DNA of 64,000 bases from Pseudomonas paeninsulae (lineage in GTDB: Bacteria; Pseudomonadota; Gammaproteobacteria; Pseudomonadales; Pseudomonadaceae), in contig NZ_CP141799.1 in the NCBI RefSeq assembly GCF_035621475.1, positions 1,414,501 to 1,478,500 of the forward strand. The letters are read 5' to 3'. The number at the start of each line of letters is the position of its first letter. The stretch's first letter is position 1. The translations under genes and the position numbers were made by a program. Positions 26,780-44,588 of this stretch are shown piece by piece. Under the pieces are notes generated by a model. It was not told the origin of the DNA and made no database searches. It worked only from the letters and a program-made list of their open reading frames with translations.

Positions 26780-27838
26780 ATGCAGGCTCCGGTTTTTACC
26801 CTCGCTCAGCTGGCCGAACGGCTGGATGCCACCTTACGTGGCACCGCCGATAAAGCGATCAGTGGTTTGGCCACCTTGCAGGAGGCTGGCCCTGATCAAC
26901 TGAGCTTTCTGGCTAATCCGCAATACCGCAAATACCTGCCCGATTGCCGTGCCGGCGCGGTCTTGCTGACCGCCGCCGATGCCGAGAATTACAGCGGCAA
27001 CGCCTTGCTGGTCGCCAATCCCTATCTGGCTTATGCGCAGCTCTCCCACCTGTTCGATCGCAAGCCACAGGCTGCGGCTGGTGTGCATGCAACCGCATGG
27101 GTGGCCGATGATGCGCAGGTGGATGCCAGTGCCAGTGTCGGTGCATACGCGGTGATCGAGCGCGGTGCGCGGATCGACGCCGGCGTGACGATCGGCGCGC
27201 ATTGCGTGATCGGTGCGCGTTCGCTGATCGGTGAGGGTGGCTGGCTCGCGCCGCGAGTCACCCTGTATCACGATGTGCGCATCGGCAAACGGGTGGTGAT
27301 CCAGTCGGGCGCGGTGATCGGCGGCGAGGGCTTCGGCTTCGCCAACGAGAAGGGTGTCTGGCAGAAGATTGCCCAGATCGGTGGTGTGGTGATCGGCGAC
27401 GACGTCGAAATCGGCGCCAATACCACCATCGATCGCGGTGCGCTGGCAGACACGCTGATCGGTAACGGGGTCAAGCTGGACAACCAGATCATGATCGCGC
27501 ACAACGTGCAGATCGGCGACAACACGGCCATGGCCGGTTGTGCGGGTATTTCCGGCAGCACCAAAATTGGCAAGAACTGCATGATCGCCGGTGGCGTCGG
27601 CATGGTCGGACACATCGAAGTCTGCGACGGAGTCTTCGTCACGGGTATGACCATGGTGACCCGCTCGATCACCGAGCCGGGTTCTTATTCTTCTGGTACC
27701 GCCATGCAGCCTGCGGGCGAGTGGCGCAAGAGTGCGGCACGAATTCGTCAGTTGGATGACATGGCGCGGCGACTGCAACAGTTGGAAAAACAACTGGCTG
27801 CCGTGACCTCCAGCGGGAACGCCTCATCTGATGCCTGA
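26780..27838 (+). CDS. lpxD: UDP-3-O-(3-hydroxyacyl)glucosamine N-acyltransferase LpxD
   Basis: A 352-residue acyltransferase for the third step of lipid A synthesis. An N-terminal uridine-binding domain (to about residue 100) is followed by a left-handed beta-helix of hexapeptide repeats ([20 protein letters not shown], and [19 protein letters not shown]) and a C-terminal helical tail ([17 protein letters not shown]). The catalytic His lies in [14 protein letters not shown] (about residue 240). It opens the lpxD-fabZ-lpxA-lpxB group. Confidence 0.98.
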   Translation: MQAPVFTLAQLAERLDATLRGTADKAISGLATLQEAGPDQLSFLANPQYRKYLPDCRAGAVLLTAADAENYSGNALLVANPYLAYAQLSHLFDRKPQAAAGVHATAWVADDAQVDASASVGAYAVIERGARIDAGVTIGAHCVIGARSLIGEGGWLAPRVTLYHDVRIGKRVVIQSGAVIGGEGFGFANEKGVWQKIAQIGGVVIGDDVEIGANTTIDRGALADTLIGNGVKLDNQIMIAHNVQIGDNTAMAGCAGISGSTKIGKNCMIAGGVGMVGHIEVCDGVFVTGMTMVTRSITEPGSYSSGTAMQPAGEWRKSAARIRQLDDMARRLQQLEKQLAAVTSSGNASSDA

Positions 27839-27885
27839 GCCGGCTATGCCGCGCTCTCCTCTTTTTATTACAGGCTTCTCTGGAC

Positions 27886-28326
27886 ATGATGGACATCAAC
27901 GAAATACGTGAGTACCTGCCGCATCGTTATCCGTTCCTGCTGGTAGATCGGGTAGTGGATCTGGATGTTGAGGGCAAGTGCATTCGTGCGCACAAGAATG
28001 TCAGCATCAATGAGCCATTCTTCAACGGGCACTTTCCCCAGCATCCGATCATGCCCGGCGTGTTGATCATCGAGGCAATGGCCCAGGCGGCCGGCATACT
28101 GGGCTTCAAGATGATGGGTTTGAAGCCTTCGGACGGTACCCTGTATTACTTCGTCGGCTCGGACAAGCTGCGCTTTCGTCAGCCAGTGGTGCCGGGTGAT
28201 CAACTGATCCTCGAGGCCCGCCACCTGAGTAACAAGCGCAGCATCTGGAAGTTTGAATGCAAGGCCAGTGTCGACGGCAAGGAAGTATGTTCGGCTGAAA
28301 TCATCTGTGCGGAACGCAAACTATGA
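27886..28326 (+). CDS. fabZ: 3-hydroxyacyl-ACP dehydratase FabZ
   Basis: A 146-residue hot-dog-fold enzyme that dehydrates 3-hydroxyacyl-ACP in fatty acid elongation. Catalytic residues H49 and E63 lie in [20 protein letters not shown]. It competes with LpxA and LpxD for the same 3-hydroxyacyl-ACP pool, and sits between their genes. Two ATGs stand side by side at the start ([16 protein letters not shown]). The stop overlaps the lpxA start by 4 bp. Confidence 0.98.
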   Translation: MMDINEIREYLPHRYPFLLVDRVVDLDVEGKCIRAHKNVSINEPFFNGHFPQHPIMPGVLIIEAMAQAAGILGFKMMGLKPSDGTLYYFVGSDKLRFRQPVVPGDQLILEARHLSNKRSIWKFECKASVDGKEVCSAEIICAERKL

Positions 28327-29099
28327 GTTTGATTGACCCTCGCGCCATCATTGATCCTTCTGCCAAGCTGGCTGACGACGTTGTCGTCGGCCCTTGGTCG
28401 ATCATAGGGCCTGATGTGGAGATTGGTGAGGGTACAGTGCTTGGGCCTAATGTGATCATCAAAGGGCCAACCAGAATTGGTAAGCACAATCGCGTCTATC
28501 AGTTCTCCTCGCTGGGCGAGGACACGCCGGATCGTAAGTACAAGGGCGAGCCCACGCGTCTGGTGATTGGCGATCACAACATCATTCGCGAAGGTGTCAC
28601 CATGCATCGGGGCACCATCCAGGACCGCGACGAGACCACCGTGGGCGATCACAACCTGATCATGGCCTATGCGCACATCGGCCATGACAGCGTGATTGGC
28701 AACCATTGCATTCTGGTCAATAACACCGCGCTGGCGGGACATGTGCATATCGGCGACTGGGCGATTCTGTCCGGTTACACCCTGGTGCATCAGTTCTGCC
28801 ATATCGGCGCGCACAGCTTTGCCGGCATGGGCACGGCGATTGGCAAGGACGTACCGGCCTATGTCACGGTTTCCGGCAATCCGGCGGAAGCCCGTAGCAT
28901 GAATTTCGAAGGCCTGCGCCGTCGCGGTTTCAGTGCCGAGTCGATCCATGCGCTACGCCGCGCCTACAAGACCGTCTATCGCCAAGGCTTGACCATAGAA
29001 GAAGCCTTGGCCGAGTTGGTGGAGCCTTCGCTGCAGTTCCCTGAGGTTGCGGTGTTCCGCGACTCGATCCAGGCGTCCAATCGCGGCATTACCCGCTAG
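28323..29099 (+). CDS. lpxA: UDP-N-acetylglucosamine O-acyltransferase LpxA
   Basis: A 258-residue trimeric left-handed beta-helix enzyme for the first step of lipid A synthesis. The catalytic His is H121 in [15 protein letters not shown]. The acyl-chain ruler position is Met (M169 in [12 protein letters not shown]), as in P. aeruginosa, whose enzyme prefers 3-hydroxydecanoyl (C10), rather than the Gly of E. coli (C14). So this strain's lipid A should carry C10 at positions 3 and 3'. lpxB follows after 3 bp. Confidence 0.98.
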   Translation: MSLIDPRAIIDPSAKLADDVVVGPWSIIGPDVEIGEGTVLGPNVIIKGPTRIGKHNRVYQFSSLGEDTPDRKYKGEPTRLVIGDHNIIREGVTMHRGTIQDRDETTVGDHNLIMAYAHIGHDSVIGNHCILVNNTALAGHVHIGDWAILSGYTLVHQFCHIGAHSFAGMGTAIGKDVPAYVTVSGNPAEARSMNFEGLRRRGFSAESIHALRRAYKTVYRQGLTIEEALAELVEPSLQFPEVAVFRDSIQASNRGITR

Positions 29100-29102
29100 C
29101 TC

Positions 29103-30236
29103 ATGGCGGATCTATTGCGCGTCGCGCTGGTGGCTGGTGAAGCCTCCGGCGACATTCTCGGCGCCGGCCTGATGCAGGCCTTGAAGGCCCGTCATCCACA
29201 AATCGAATTCATCGGCGTCGGCGGCCCACGTATGCAGGCCGAGGGCCTGAGTTCCTATTTTCCCATGGAACGCCTGGCGGTGATGGGCCTGGTCGAAGTG
29301 CTCGGCCGGCTGCCGGAGTTGCTGGCGCGGCGCAGGCAGTTGATCAAGACCCTGATCGACGCCAAGCCGGACGTGTTCATCGGCATCGATGCGCCGGATT
29401 TCAACCTGGGCCTCGAGCTCAAATTGCGCCGTGCCGGGATTAAGACCGTGCACTACGTCAGCCCCTCCGTCTGGGCCTGGCGGCAGAAGCGCGTGTTGAA
29501 GATTCGTGACGCCTGCGACCTGATGCTGACCCTGTTTCCGTTCGAGGCGCAGTTCTACGACGCCCATCAGGTGCCGGTGCGTTTCGTCGGTCATCCACTG
29601 GCCGATGCGATTCCCCTGCAGGCCGACCGGGCGGCGGCGCGCGAGGCCCTGGACTTGCCGCAGGACAGCGCCGTAGTGGCCTTGCTGCCGGGCAGTCGGG
29701 GCGGTGAAGTGGCGCGTTTGGGCGCGTTGTTTCTCGATGCGGCGGTGCGTCTGCGTACCCTGCGTCCGGGCATCCGTTTCGTCGTGCCCTGTGCCAGCCC
29801 TGAGCGCCGCGTGCAGCTGGAGCAAATGCTGGTCGGGCGTGACTTGCCCTTGACCCTGCTCGATGGCCGCTCCCACGATGCCCTGGCGGCTTGCGATGCG
29901 GTGCTCATCGCCTCGGGTACGGCCACCCTGGAAGCCCTGCTGTACAAGCGACCAATGGTGGTGGCCTACAAGGTCGCACCGCTGACTTACCTGATTCTCA
30001 AACGCCTGGTCAGCAGTGCCTATTTCGCGCTGCCCAATTTGTTGGCCGAGCGTATGTTGGTTCCTGAGCTGATTCAGCATGCGGCAACCCCGGAAGCTTT
30101 GGCCCAGGCCTTGGCGCCTCTGCTCAATGACGGTGTAGTACAGACCGAAGGCTTCGATGTGATTCACCGTGCCCTGCGCCGTGATGCGTCTGCCCAGGCG
30201 GCCGAGGCCGTGCTCAAACTGATAGGGCAGGCCTGA
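29103..30236 (+). CDS. lpxB: Lipid-A-disaccharide synthase LpxB
   Basis: A 377-residue GT19 glycosyltransferase that joins UDP-2,3-diacylglucosamine and lipid X to the disaccharide. Motifs: [18 protein letters not shown] at the start, [42 protein letters not shown] and the [11 protein letters not shown] donor-binding segment. The stop and the rnhB ATG share one base (TGATG). Confidence 0.98.
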   Translation: MADLLRVALVAGEASGDILGAGLMQALKARHPQIEFIGVGGPRMQAEGLSSYFPMERLAVMGLVEVLGRLPELLARRRQLIKTLIDAKPDVFIGIDAPDFNLGLELKLRRAGIKTVHYVSPSVWAWRQKRVLKIRDACDLMLTLFPFEAQFYDAHQVPVRFVGHPLADAIPLQADRAAAREALDLPQDSAVVALLPGSRGGEVARLGALFLDAAVRLRTLRPGIRFVVPCASPERRVQLEQMLVGRDLPLTLLDGRSHDALAACDAVLIASGTATLEALLYKRPMVVAYKVAPLTYLILKRLVSSAYFALPNLLAERMLVPELIQHAATPEALAQALAPLLNDGVVQTEGFDVIHRALRRDASAQAAEAVLKLIGQA

Positions 30237-30832
30237 TGCAGCTGGGTCTGGACTTCAGTCAGGTGCAGGAGCTGGTCGCCGGTGTCGATGAAGTCGGCCG
30301 TGGCCCATTGTGCGGAGCTGTGGTCACTGCAGCGGTAATTCTCGATCCGTTGCGGCCGATTCTGGGACTGAACGATTCGAAGAAGCTCAGCGCTGCACGG
30401 CGCGAGCAGCTCTTCGATGAAATCTGCGAGAAAGCCCTGGCCTGGTGCGTCGCCCGCGCCGAGGTGGAGGAAATCGACCGCCTGAACATCCTCCACGCGA
30501 CCATGCTGGCCATGCAGCGCGCGGTCGAGGGCTTGAGTGTCGTGCCCCGGCTGGCGCTGATCGACGGTAATCGTTGCCCCATCCTGCAAGTGCCGAGCAC
30601 GGCTGTGATCAAGGGCGACAGCCAGGTCCCGGCGATCGCCGCGGCCTCGATTCTGGCCAAGGTCAGCCGCGATCGCGAGATGCAGCTGCTCGATGCGTTG
30701 TATCCCGGTTACGGCATCGCCGGGCACAAGGGCTATCCCACTCCCGTGCATCTGGAAGCCTTGCGCCGCCTGGGGCCAACGCCGATTCACCGGCGCTCAT
30801 TTGCCCCGGTGCGTGCGCTGCTGGACGACTGA
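30236..30832 (+). CDS. rnhB: Ribonuclease HII
   Basis: A 198-residue RNase H-fold nuclease that nicks at ribonucleotides in DNA. Catalytic residues are D18 and E19 in [13 protein letters not shown], with a further Asp in LALIDGN. The later motif [19 protein letters not shown] is typical of HII. It is translationally coupled to lpxB and precedes dnaE. Confidence 0.97.
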   Translation: MQLGLDFSQVQELVAGVDEVGRGPLCGAVVTAAVILDPLRPILGLNDSKKLSAARREQLFDEICEKALAWCVARAEVEEIDRLNILHATMLAMQRAVEGLSVVPRLALIDGNRCPILQVPSTAVIKGDSQVPAIAAASILAKVSRDREMQLLDALYPGYGIAGHKGYPTPVHLEALRRLGPTPIHRRSFAPVRALLDD

Positions 30833-30894
30833 GGCCGTCGCCGCCATTCGGCTGTAGGCCCGAAATCTCTGCTGTTGAGCCTGCATCTCTGCGC

Positions 30895-30925
30895 TTGCAG
30901 CTTGTCGTTGCGAAGGCTGTACAAT
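30895..30925 (+). promoter_or_regulatory. Candidate promoter for dnaE
   Basis: TTGCAG (30895-30900) and TACAAT (30920-30925) resemble -35 and -10 boxes, but the spacer is 19 bp. They lie in the 130-bp gap between rnhB and dnaE, about 40 bp upstream of the dnaE ATG at 30963. This is weak evidence. Confidence 0.3.
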
Positions 30926-30962
30926 CCCCATCTTGTCGTTTTGTGTTTTGTATAGGACTGTC

Positions 30963-34481
<3,519 letters not shown>

Positions 34482-34539
34482 TTTTTGAGGCCCCGGCTTC
34501 ATGTGTTGGTTGCGGCGCTCGTGGGTGGGATTGTGAGTG

Positions 34540-34563
34540 AATCACCGGTTAGCGGTGATTTTT
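34540..34563 (+). terminator. Rho-independent terminator after dnaE
   Basis: AATCACCG (34540-34547) pairs with CGGTGATT (34553-34560) around GTTAG, followed by TTT. It lies 58 bp after the dnaE stop and separates it from accA. Confidence 0.75.
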
Positions 34564-34666
34564 ATCCAGACCCGAGTGTCGACCTGAATGCGCCTGTTCC
34601 TATAAGGTAGGCGCGAAACGGATACAGCTCCCCGGCCGCATGGCCGTCGACGCAAGACGGATGACT

Positions 34667-35617
34667 ATGAACCCGAATTTTCTCGATTTCGAACAGCCGA
34701 TCGCCGACCTGCAAGCCAAGATCGAAGAGCTTCGCCTGGTCGGTAACGACAACTCGTTGAACATCAGCGATGAGATCGCCCGCCTGCAGGTCAAGAGCAG
34801 TGCTCTGACCGAAAGTATTTTCAGTAACCTGAGCAGCTGGCAGATTGCCAAGCTCGCCCGTCACCCGCACCGGCCTTACACCCTGGACTATCTGCAGCAC
34901 ATTTTCACCGAATTTGACGAACTGCACGGTGATCGGCATTTCTCCGATGACCCGGCGATAGTCGGCGGTGTCGCCCGTCTGGATGGTGAGCCGGTGATGG
35001 TGATCGGCCACCAGAAGGGCCGTGAGGTGCGCGAGAAGGTACGCCGCAATTTCGGCATGCCGCGCCCGGAAGGTTACCGCAAAGCCTGTCGCCTGATGGA
35101 AATGGCCGAGCGCTTCAAGATGCCGATCCTGACCTTTATCGACACCCCGGGCGCCTACCCGGGCATCGACGCCGAAGAGCGTGGGCAGAGCGAGGCGATT
35201 GCCTGGAACCTGCGGGTGATGGCGCGTCTGAAAACTCCGATCATCGCCACCGTGATTGGTGAGGGTGGTTCCGGCGGTGCTCTGGCGATTGGCGTTTGCG
35301 ACCAGCTGAACATGCTGCAGTACTCGACTTACGCGGTGATTTCGCCGGAAGGCTGTGCCTCGATTCTGTGGAAAACTGCAGATAAGGCCCCGGACGCCGC
35401 GGAAGCCATGGGTATCACGGCCGAGCGCCTGAAAGGCCTGGGGATTGTCGATCAGGTGATTGGCGAGCCATTGGGCGGCGCCCATCGCGATCCAGTCGCT
35501 GCCGCCGAATCGGTGCGCCAGGAGCTGGCGGTTCAGTTGGACATGCTGCGTAAATTCGATACCGCCGAACTGCTGGCTCGTCGTTATGAGCGCTTGATGA
35601 GCTACGGCATCGCCTGA
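34667..35617 (+). CDS. accA: Acetyl-CoA carboxylase carboxyltransferase subunit alpha
   Basis: A 316-residue subunit that with AccD moves the carboxyl group from biotin to acetyl-CoA, making malonyl-CoA for fatty acids. It begins [20 protein letters not shown], and has the crotonase-like core ([39 protein letters not shown]). ATG 34667 gives the family N-terminus; ATG 34661, two codons upstream, is an alternative. Downstream is a short inverted repeat with the GTAGGATGGGT core. Confidence 0.98.
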   Translation: MNPNFLDFEQPIADLQAKIEELRLVGNDNSLNISDEIARLQVKSSALTESIFSNLSSWQIAKLARHPHRPYTLDYLQHIFTEFDELHGDRHFSDDPAIVGGVARLDGEPVMVIGHQKGREVREKVRRNFGMPRPEGYRKACRLMEMAERFKMPILTFIDTPGAYPGIDAEERGQSEAIAWNLRVMARLKTPIIATVIGEGGSGGALAIGVCDQLNMLQYSTYAVISPEGCASILWKTADKAPDAAEAMGITAERLKGLGIVDQVIGEPLGGAHRDPVAAAESVRQELAVQLDMLRKFDTAELLARRYERLMSYGIA

Positions 35618-35625
35618 GGGCGGTT

Positions 35626-35653
35626 GTAGGATGGGTGAAATTTTCACCCATCC
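35626..35653. repeat. Short hairpin containing the GTAGGATGGGT core
   Basis: GGATGGGTGAAA (35629-35640) and TTTCACCCATCC (35642-35653) are perfectly complementary across a single base. The GTAGGATGGGT core (35626-35636) is shared with the 26-bp inverted repeat at 9725. It lies directly after accA and could stop transcription, although there is no T-run. Confidence 0.6.
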
Positions 35654-35719
35654 GGCGTCCGTATCGATAGGCTGAAGCGGATCGCCGGCCGACCCACCCT
35701 GCAGCCTGAAGTTGTGCCT

Positions 35720-37036
35720 ATGTCCCTCGAATCCCGCGTGCTGACGGCTCTGGCTCCCTGGCGCGATGCGCCGGCCTGGCGTATCGCGCTTTCCGGCGGC
35801 CTGGATTCAACCGTGCTGCTGCATCTTCTGGTTGGTCTCGCGCAACGCGAGGCGTTACCGCCGCTTTCCGCTATTCATATTCATCACGGCTTGCAAGCAG
35901 TTGCCGATACCTGGCCGGCGCACTGTCGTCGGTTGTGTGATGTGCTGGGTGTGCCGCTGCAGGTGGAGCCTGTGCAGGTGCAGCCGGGGGCCAGCGTCGA
36001 GCGCGCCGCACGGCAAGCGCGCTATGCGGCTTTTCGCGCGCTGCTGGGTCCGGGCGAGGTTTTGCTGGCGGCGCAGCATCGCGATGATCAGGCGGAAACC
36101 CTGCTATTTCGCCTGCTGCGCGGCGCCGGCGTGCAAGGCTTAGCGGCTATGCAGCAGAGTCGGCCGCTCGGTGCCGGGCAGCTGCTACGGCCGCTGTTGC
36201 AGTGTTCCCGTGCCGAGTTGCAGGCTTATGCCGACGAACATCAGCTGCGCTGGGTGGAGGATCCGTCGAATGCCGATAGCCGCTTCTCGCGCAATTACTT
36301 GCGCCATCAGGTCTTGCCGCTCCTGACTAGGCGCTGGCCGCAGGCGGCGGCCAGCATGGCGCGTGCGGCGGAGCATCTGGGCGAGGCTGCTCAGCTGCTC
36401 GATGAACTGGCGCAGCAGGACTTGCAGGCTGCGCAGGCGCCCTGCGAGTTTGCCTGGCTCAATCTGCCCAGCGTGTCCCTGGCGCCGTTGCGGGCGTTGA
36501 ACGATGCCCGTCAGTGCAATGCCCTGCGCTACTGGCTGCGCAGCCTCACTCCTATGCCGGACAGTGAGCACTGGGCCGGCTGGCGGGCGTTGCGCGATGC
36601 GGCCGGTGACGCCGTCCCGATCTGGCGTCTGGCGGCAGGCGAGTTGCGTCGAGCCGACCAGCGGTTGTGGTGGCTCAACGGCGACTGGCTGTGCATGCCG
36701 CAAACGCCTGACGTTCAGCTCAGTCCTGGGCGTTGGTTGCCGCTGGCAGGCAATGGTTGCGTGCGTGTCGAGGGCCAGTTGCCAGCCGGCGACTGGCGTT
36801 TGGCCTATCGCCAGGGGGGCGAGGTCATGAGCCTGCCTGGGCGCGGTCATCGCGATTTGAAACGTTTGCTTAATGAGCAGCGGGTGCCGGCGTTTGTCCG
36901 TCCGCGCTTGCCCCTGCTGTTGTGCAATGGCGTGTTGCAGGCCGTGGCTAATCTTCCCGGTTTGGATGGGGCGAATGGTGGCCAATGGCAACTCAGTTGG
37001 CAGCCACCGATCAATGATCAAGGTTTGAGCTGGTAA
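35720..37036 (+). CDS. tilS: tRNA(Ile)-lysidine synthase TilS
   Basis: A 438-residue enzyme that modifies C34 of the CAU-anticodon isoleucine tRNA to lysidine, so that it reads AUA. The PP-loop SGGLDS is at residues 25-30 (IALSGGLDSTVLLHLLV), followed by IHIHHGLQAVADTW and AAQHRDDQAETLLFRLLRG. The C-terminal TilS domain is present (VMSLPGRGHRDLKRLLNEQ). ATG 35720 is preferred over GTG 35714. The length is usual for Pseudomonas. Confidence 0.96.
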   Translation: MSLESRVLTALAPWRDAPAWRIALSGGLDSTVLLHLLVGLAQREALPPLSAIHIHHGLQAVADTWPAHCRRLCDVLGVPLQVEPVQVQPGASVERAARQARYAAFRALLGPGEVLLAAQHRDDQAETLLFRLLRGAGVQGLAAMQQSRPLGAGQLLRPLLQCSRAELQAYADEHQLRWVEDPSNADSRFSRNYLRHQVLPLLTRRWPQAAASMARAAEHLGEAAQLLDELAQQDLQAAQAPCEFAWLNLPSVSLAPLRALNDARQCNALRYWLRSLTPMPDSEHWAGWRALRDAAGDAVPIWRLAAGELRRADQRLWWLNGDWLCMPQTPDVQLSPGRWLPLAGNGCVRVEGQLPAGDWRLAYRQGGEVMSLPGRGHRDLKRLLNEQRVPAFVRPRLPLLLCNGVLQAVANLPGLDGANGGQWQLSWQPPINDQGLSW

Positions 37037-37122
37037 GGCCTTTCCGGTAGACTACGCTCCCGTCTTACTAGAGCTTTTGCAGACCCCTTTTCCTCAGGAG
37101 AATGGAGTCGGCAACAGCTTGT

Positions 37123-39695
<2,573 letters not shown>

Positions 39696-39737
39696 AACGG
39701 CTTTTCTCCGGTAAAGTGCCGTCCGGGCATAATTTGA

Positions 39738-41126
<1,389 letters not shown>

Positions 41127-41180
41127 AAACTGCTGCGGGTTACGCTCGCGGCGTTTTCAGTGAGTGGTCGAGTCATGGTA

Positions 41181-41212
41181 AAAGAGGGGCGGCGCGAGTC
41201 GCCCCTCTTTTC
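41181..41212 (+). terminator. Rho-independent terminator after eno
   Basis: AAAGAGGGGC (41181-41190) pairs exactly with GCCCCTCTTT (41201-41210), 10-nt loop, ending in TC. It lies 55 bp after the eno stop; a weaker hairpin (AAAAC...GTTTT) directly follows eno at 41126-41157. Confidence 0.85.
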
Positions 41213-41232
41213 GTCCGGATGCTTTTACTGTC

Positions 41233-41511
41233 ATGCGTAGTCCTTATTGGTTGTTAGTCATCCTGATCCTGCTGCTGGTTGGCTTGCAGTATCGCTTGTG
41301 GGTGGGCGATGGCAGCCTGGCGCAGGTCACCGACTTGAGTCACCAGATCGCCGATCAGCAAGGTGATAATCAGCGCCTGCTGGAGCGCAATCGTATTCTC
41401 GAAGCGGAAGTCATGGAGCTGAAGCAGGGCATGGAAACCGTCGAGGAGCGCGCCCGCCATGAGCTGGGCATGGTCAAAGAGGGCGAGACTCTCTACCAGT
41501 TAACCGAATGA
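41233..41511 (+). CDS. ftsB: Cell-division protein FtsB
   Basis: A 92-residue bitopic membrane protein of the FtsQLB divisome complex. One membrane helix (about residues 5-20, WLLVILILLLVGLQYRLW) is followed by a coiled coil (LSHQIADQQGDNQRLLERNR, residues about 35-75) and the C-terminal ERARHELGMVKEGETLYQL. The last codons and stop are the first copy of a 19-bp tandem duplication that continues into the ispD start. Confidence 0.96.
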   Translation: MRSPYWLLVILILLLVGLQYRLWVGDGSLAQVTDLSHQIADQQGDNQRLLERNRILEAEVMELKQGMETVEERARHELGMVKEGETLYQLTE

Positions 41512-41530
41512 CTACCAGTTAACCGAATGA
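41493..41530. repeat. Perfect 19-bp tandem duplication across the ftsB-ispD junction
   Basis: CTACCAGTTAACCGAATGA occurs at 41493-41511 and again at 41512-41530 without any mismatch. The first copy holds the FtsB C-terminus YQLTE and stop, with ATGA at its end. The second copy supplies the ispD ATG (41527). The first ATG now opens a frame that stops after four codons (MTTS). Confidence 0.95.
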
Positions 41531-42237
41531 AGACTTCCGTATTGCCGCATTTTTGGGCCCTGATCCCCGCCGCCGGGGTTGGCAGCCGCATGCGTGCCGA
41601 CCGGCCCAAGCAATATCTGGAGCTGGCCGGTAAAACCATTCTGGAGCACACCCTGGCCTGTTTTCTCGATCACCCGCAGCTGCAAGGCGTGGTGGTCAGT
41701 CTGGCGCTCGATGATCCCTACTGGCCGACTTTGGCGTGTGCGCACGACTCGCGTATCACCCGTGCTGAGGGCGGTCGGGAGCGCGCGGATTCGGTGCTCA
41801 ATGGTTTGCAGCGCCTGACCGAGTTGGGGGCGCAGGAGTGCGACTGGGTGTTGGTGCATGATGCGGCGCGGCCCAATCTGGCGCGCCAGGACCTGGATAA
41901 GCTGCTGGCCGAGCTGGCCGGTGATGCGGTTGGCGGCCTGCTCGCGGTGCCTGTGCGCGACACCTTGAAGCGTGCCGGGTCTGATGGTCGGGTGCTGCAG
42001 ACCGTCGATCGTTCGCTGATCTGGCAGGCCTACACGCCGCAGATGTTCCGCCTCGGCTTGCTGCACCGTGCGCTGGCAGAGGCTTTGGCTGCCGAGGTGG
42101 CTATTACCGATGAGGCATCGGCTGTCGAGTGGCTCGGGCAGGCGCCGCGCTTGGTCGAGGGCCGCGCCGATAACCTCAAGGTGACCCGGCCCGAAGACCT
42201 CGATTGGCTGCGCCAGCGCTGGGCCGAGCGCTGCTGA
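41527..42237 (+). CDS. ispD: 2-C-methyl-D-erythritol 4-phosphate cytidylyltransferase IspD
   Basis: A 236-residue MEP-pathway enzyme that forms CDP-methylerythritol from CTP. The N-terminal CTP-binding signature ALIPAAGVGSRMRADRPKQY is intact, followed by TRAEGGRERADSVLNGL and WVLVHDAARPNL. The start ATG 41527 lies in the second copy of the 19-bp duplication; the duplicated ATG at 41508, overlapping the ftsB stop, leads to a four-codon frame only. The downstream gene converges from the other strand. Confidence 0.97.
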   Translation: MKTSVLPHFWALIPAAGVGSRMRADRPKQYLELAGKTILEHTLACFLDHPQLQGVVVSLALDDPYWPTLACAHDSRITRAEGGRERADSVLNGLQRLTELGAQECDWVLVHDAARPNLARQDLDKLLAELAGDAVGGLLAVPVRDTLKRAGSDGRVLQTVDRSLIWQAYTPQMFRLGLLHRALAEALAAEVAITDEASAVEWLGQAPRLVEGRADNLKVTRPEDLDWLRQRWAERC

Positions 42238-42328
42238 TTTCGGTCTGTCATGGATGGGCCACAGGAGCGAAGAGGTTGAGCGCCGCAATTGGCGTCGTTG
42301 ATGGCCCCGCGGCGCGCGGGTCGCGTCA

Positions 42329-43219
42329 TCAGGGGCGATACTCCCTGCGTTGCGCCAACCCTGCCTTGAGGGCGTCCACCAGTTGTCGCACTTTCGGCGA
42401 TAGATGCCGTTGCTGGGGATAGAGTGCCCAGACCGCGGTGTTGGGCGGCTGCTGGTTGTCCAGCAAGGAGACCAGGGCGCCGCTGCGCAGATGTTCCAGT
42501 ACGTAGTAGTCCGGCAACTGACACAAGCCCAGGCCGCGCAAGGCCGCATCGAGCACCGCCTGGCCGCTGTTGCAGCGCCAGTTGCCTTGTACGCGTTGCG
42601 AGGCTTCGCGGCCGTTGAGCTGGAAACTCCAGGTATCCGAACTGCCGATCAGGCAGTTGTGCCGGTTCAGTTCGGACAGGCTGTGCGGGCGACCGTAGTG
42701 CTGCAGATAATCTGGCGCCGCGCACAGGTACATGCGTCGGGGTGCCAGGCGTGTGGCGACCAGTCGCGAATCCTGTAGGCGGCCCAGGCGAATGGCCACA
42801 TCCAGGCCTTCATGAACCAGATCCAGGTTGCGGTTGCTCAACTCAATGTCCACCCGCAATTGCGGGTGACGCGTCATGAAGTCCGTCACCAGGGGCACGA
42901 TAAAGCGCTCGCCATAGGCTACGGCGCAGGTCATGCGCAGCAGTCCTTTGGGTTCGCTGCCAAGGTCGCCAACCGCGCGCAGGGCTTCTTCGCGGGCATC
43001 CTGCAGGCGTTGGCAATGCTGCAGGAAGGTTTGCCCGGCTTCGGTCAGGGCCACGCGCCGGGTGCTGCGGTAGAACAGGCGGGTTTGTAGGCGCTCCTCC
43101 AGGCGGGCGACTTGGCGGCTGACCTGCGAGGAGGACAGGCCCAGACGCTCGGCGGCGGCGGTGAATTGGCCGCACTCGGCCACCGCAACGAATTCATCCA
43201 GACCTTCCCAGCGATTCAT
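42329..43219 (-). CDS. gfnR: LysR-family regulator, likely GfnR of glutathione-dependent formaldehyde detoxification
   Basis: A 296-residue LysR-type regulator. The N-terminal winged helix-turn-helix (MNRWEGLDEFVAVAECGQFT, AAAERLGLSSSQVSRQVARL) is followed by a linker helix and an effector-binding domain. It is divergent from adhC, with fghA beyond, and the equivalent P. aeruginosa regulator (PA3630) is named GfnR, an activator of formaldehyde neutralisation; I recall this from memory. The gap between the two genes carries a perfect dyad ATGGCAA-N7-TTGCCAT, a strong operator candidate. The name is inferred from the setting. Confidence 0.85.
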   Translation of the reverse strand: MNRWEGLDEFVAVAECGQFTAAAERLGLSSSQVSRQVARLEERLQTRLFYRSTRRVALTEAGQTFLQHCQRLQDAREEALRAVGDLGSEPKGLLRMTCAVAYGERFIVPLVTDFMTRHPQLRVDIELSNRNLDLVHEGLDVAIRLGRLQDSRLVATRLAPRRMYLCAAPDYLQHYGRPHSLSELNRHNCLIGSSDTWSFQLNGREASQRVQGNWRCNSGQAVLDAALRGLGLCQLPDYYVLEHLRSGALVSLLDNQQPPNTAVWALYPQQRHLSPKVRQLVDALKAGLAQRREYRP

Positions 43220-43285
43220 GATGTCTGCTCCTTCCCGATTCTGATGCGCTCAAGCGATTCACTGAGTTGCCTGTAGCTTCTGGCT

Positions 43286-43317
43286 ATTATCCCTAGATGG
43301 CAATAATGTTTTGCCAT
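43286..43317. promoter_or_regulatory. Likely LysR-type operator between gfnR and adhC
   Basis: ATGGCAA (43297-43303) and TTGCCAT (43311-43317) form a perfect inverted repeat with a 7-base AT-rich spacer. An overlapping dyad ATTAT-N12-ATAAT (43286-43307) is also present. The site is 72-92 bp upstream of the adhC ATG and 78-98 bp upstream of the gfnR start, a typical place for a LysR recognition site. Confidence 0.6.
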
Positions 43318-43346
43318 AACGCCGATTATTACTCTGCAGAGGATGA

Positions 43347-44501
<1,155 letters not shown>

Positions 44502-44510
44502 GGTGCATGC

Positions 44511-44529
44511 GCCCCGCCTGCTGCGGGGC
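44511..44529 (+). promoter_or_regulatory. GC-rich hairpin between adhC and fghA
   Basis: GCCCCGC (44511-44517) pairs with GCGGGGC (44523-44529) around CTGCT, 10 bp after the adhC stop. There is only a short T-run (ATTT), so it may stabilise the adhC mRNA or reduce read-through into fghA. Confidence 0.45.
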
Positions 44530-44588
44530 GATTTGGGCGGGGGCGGATTGCGTTGCCCCTGCAAGTCCTATTTTGTGTGAGCTGAAAC

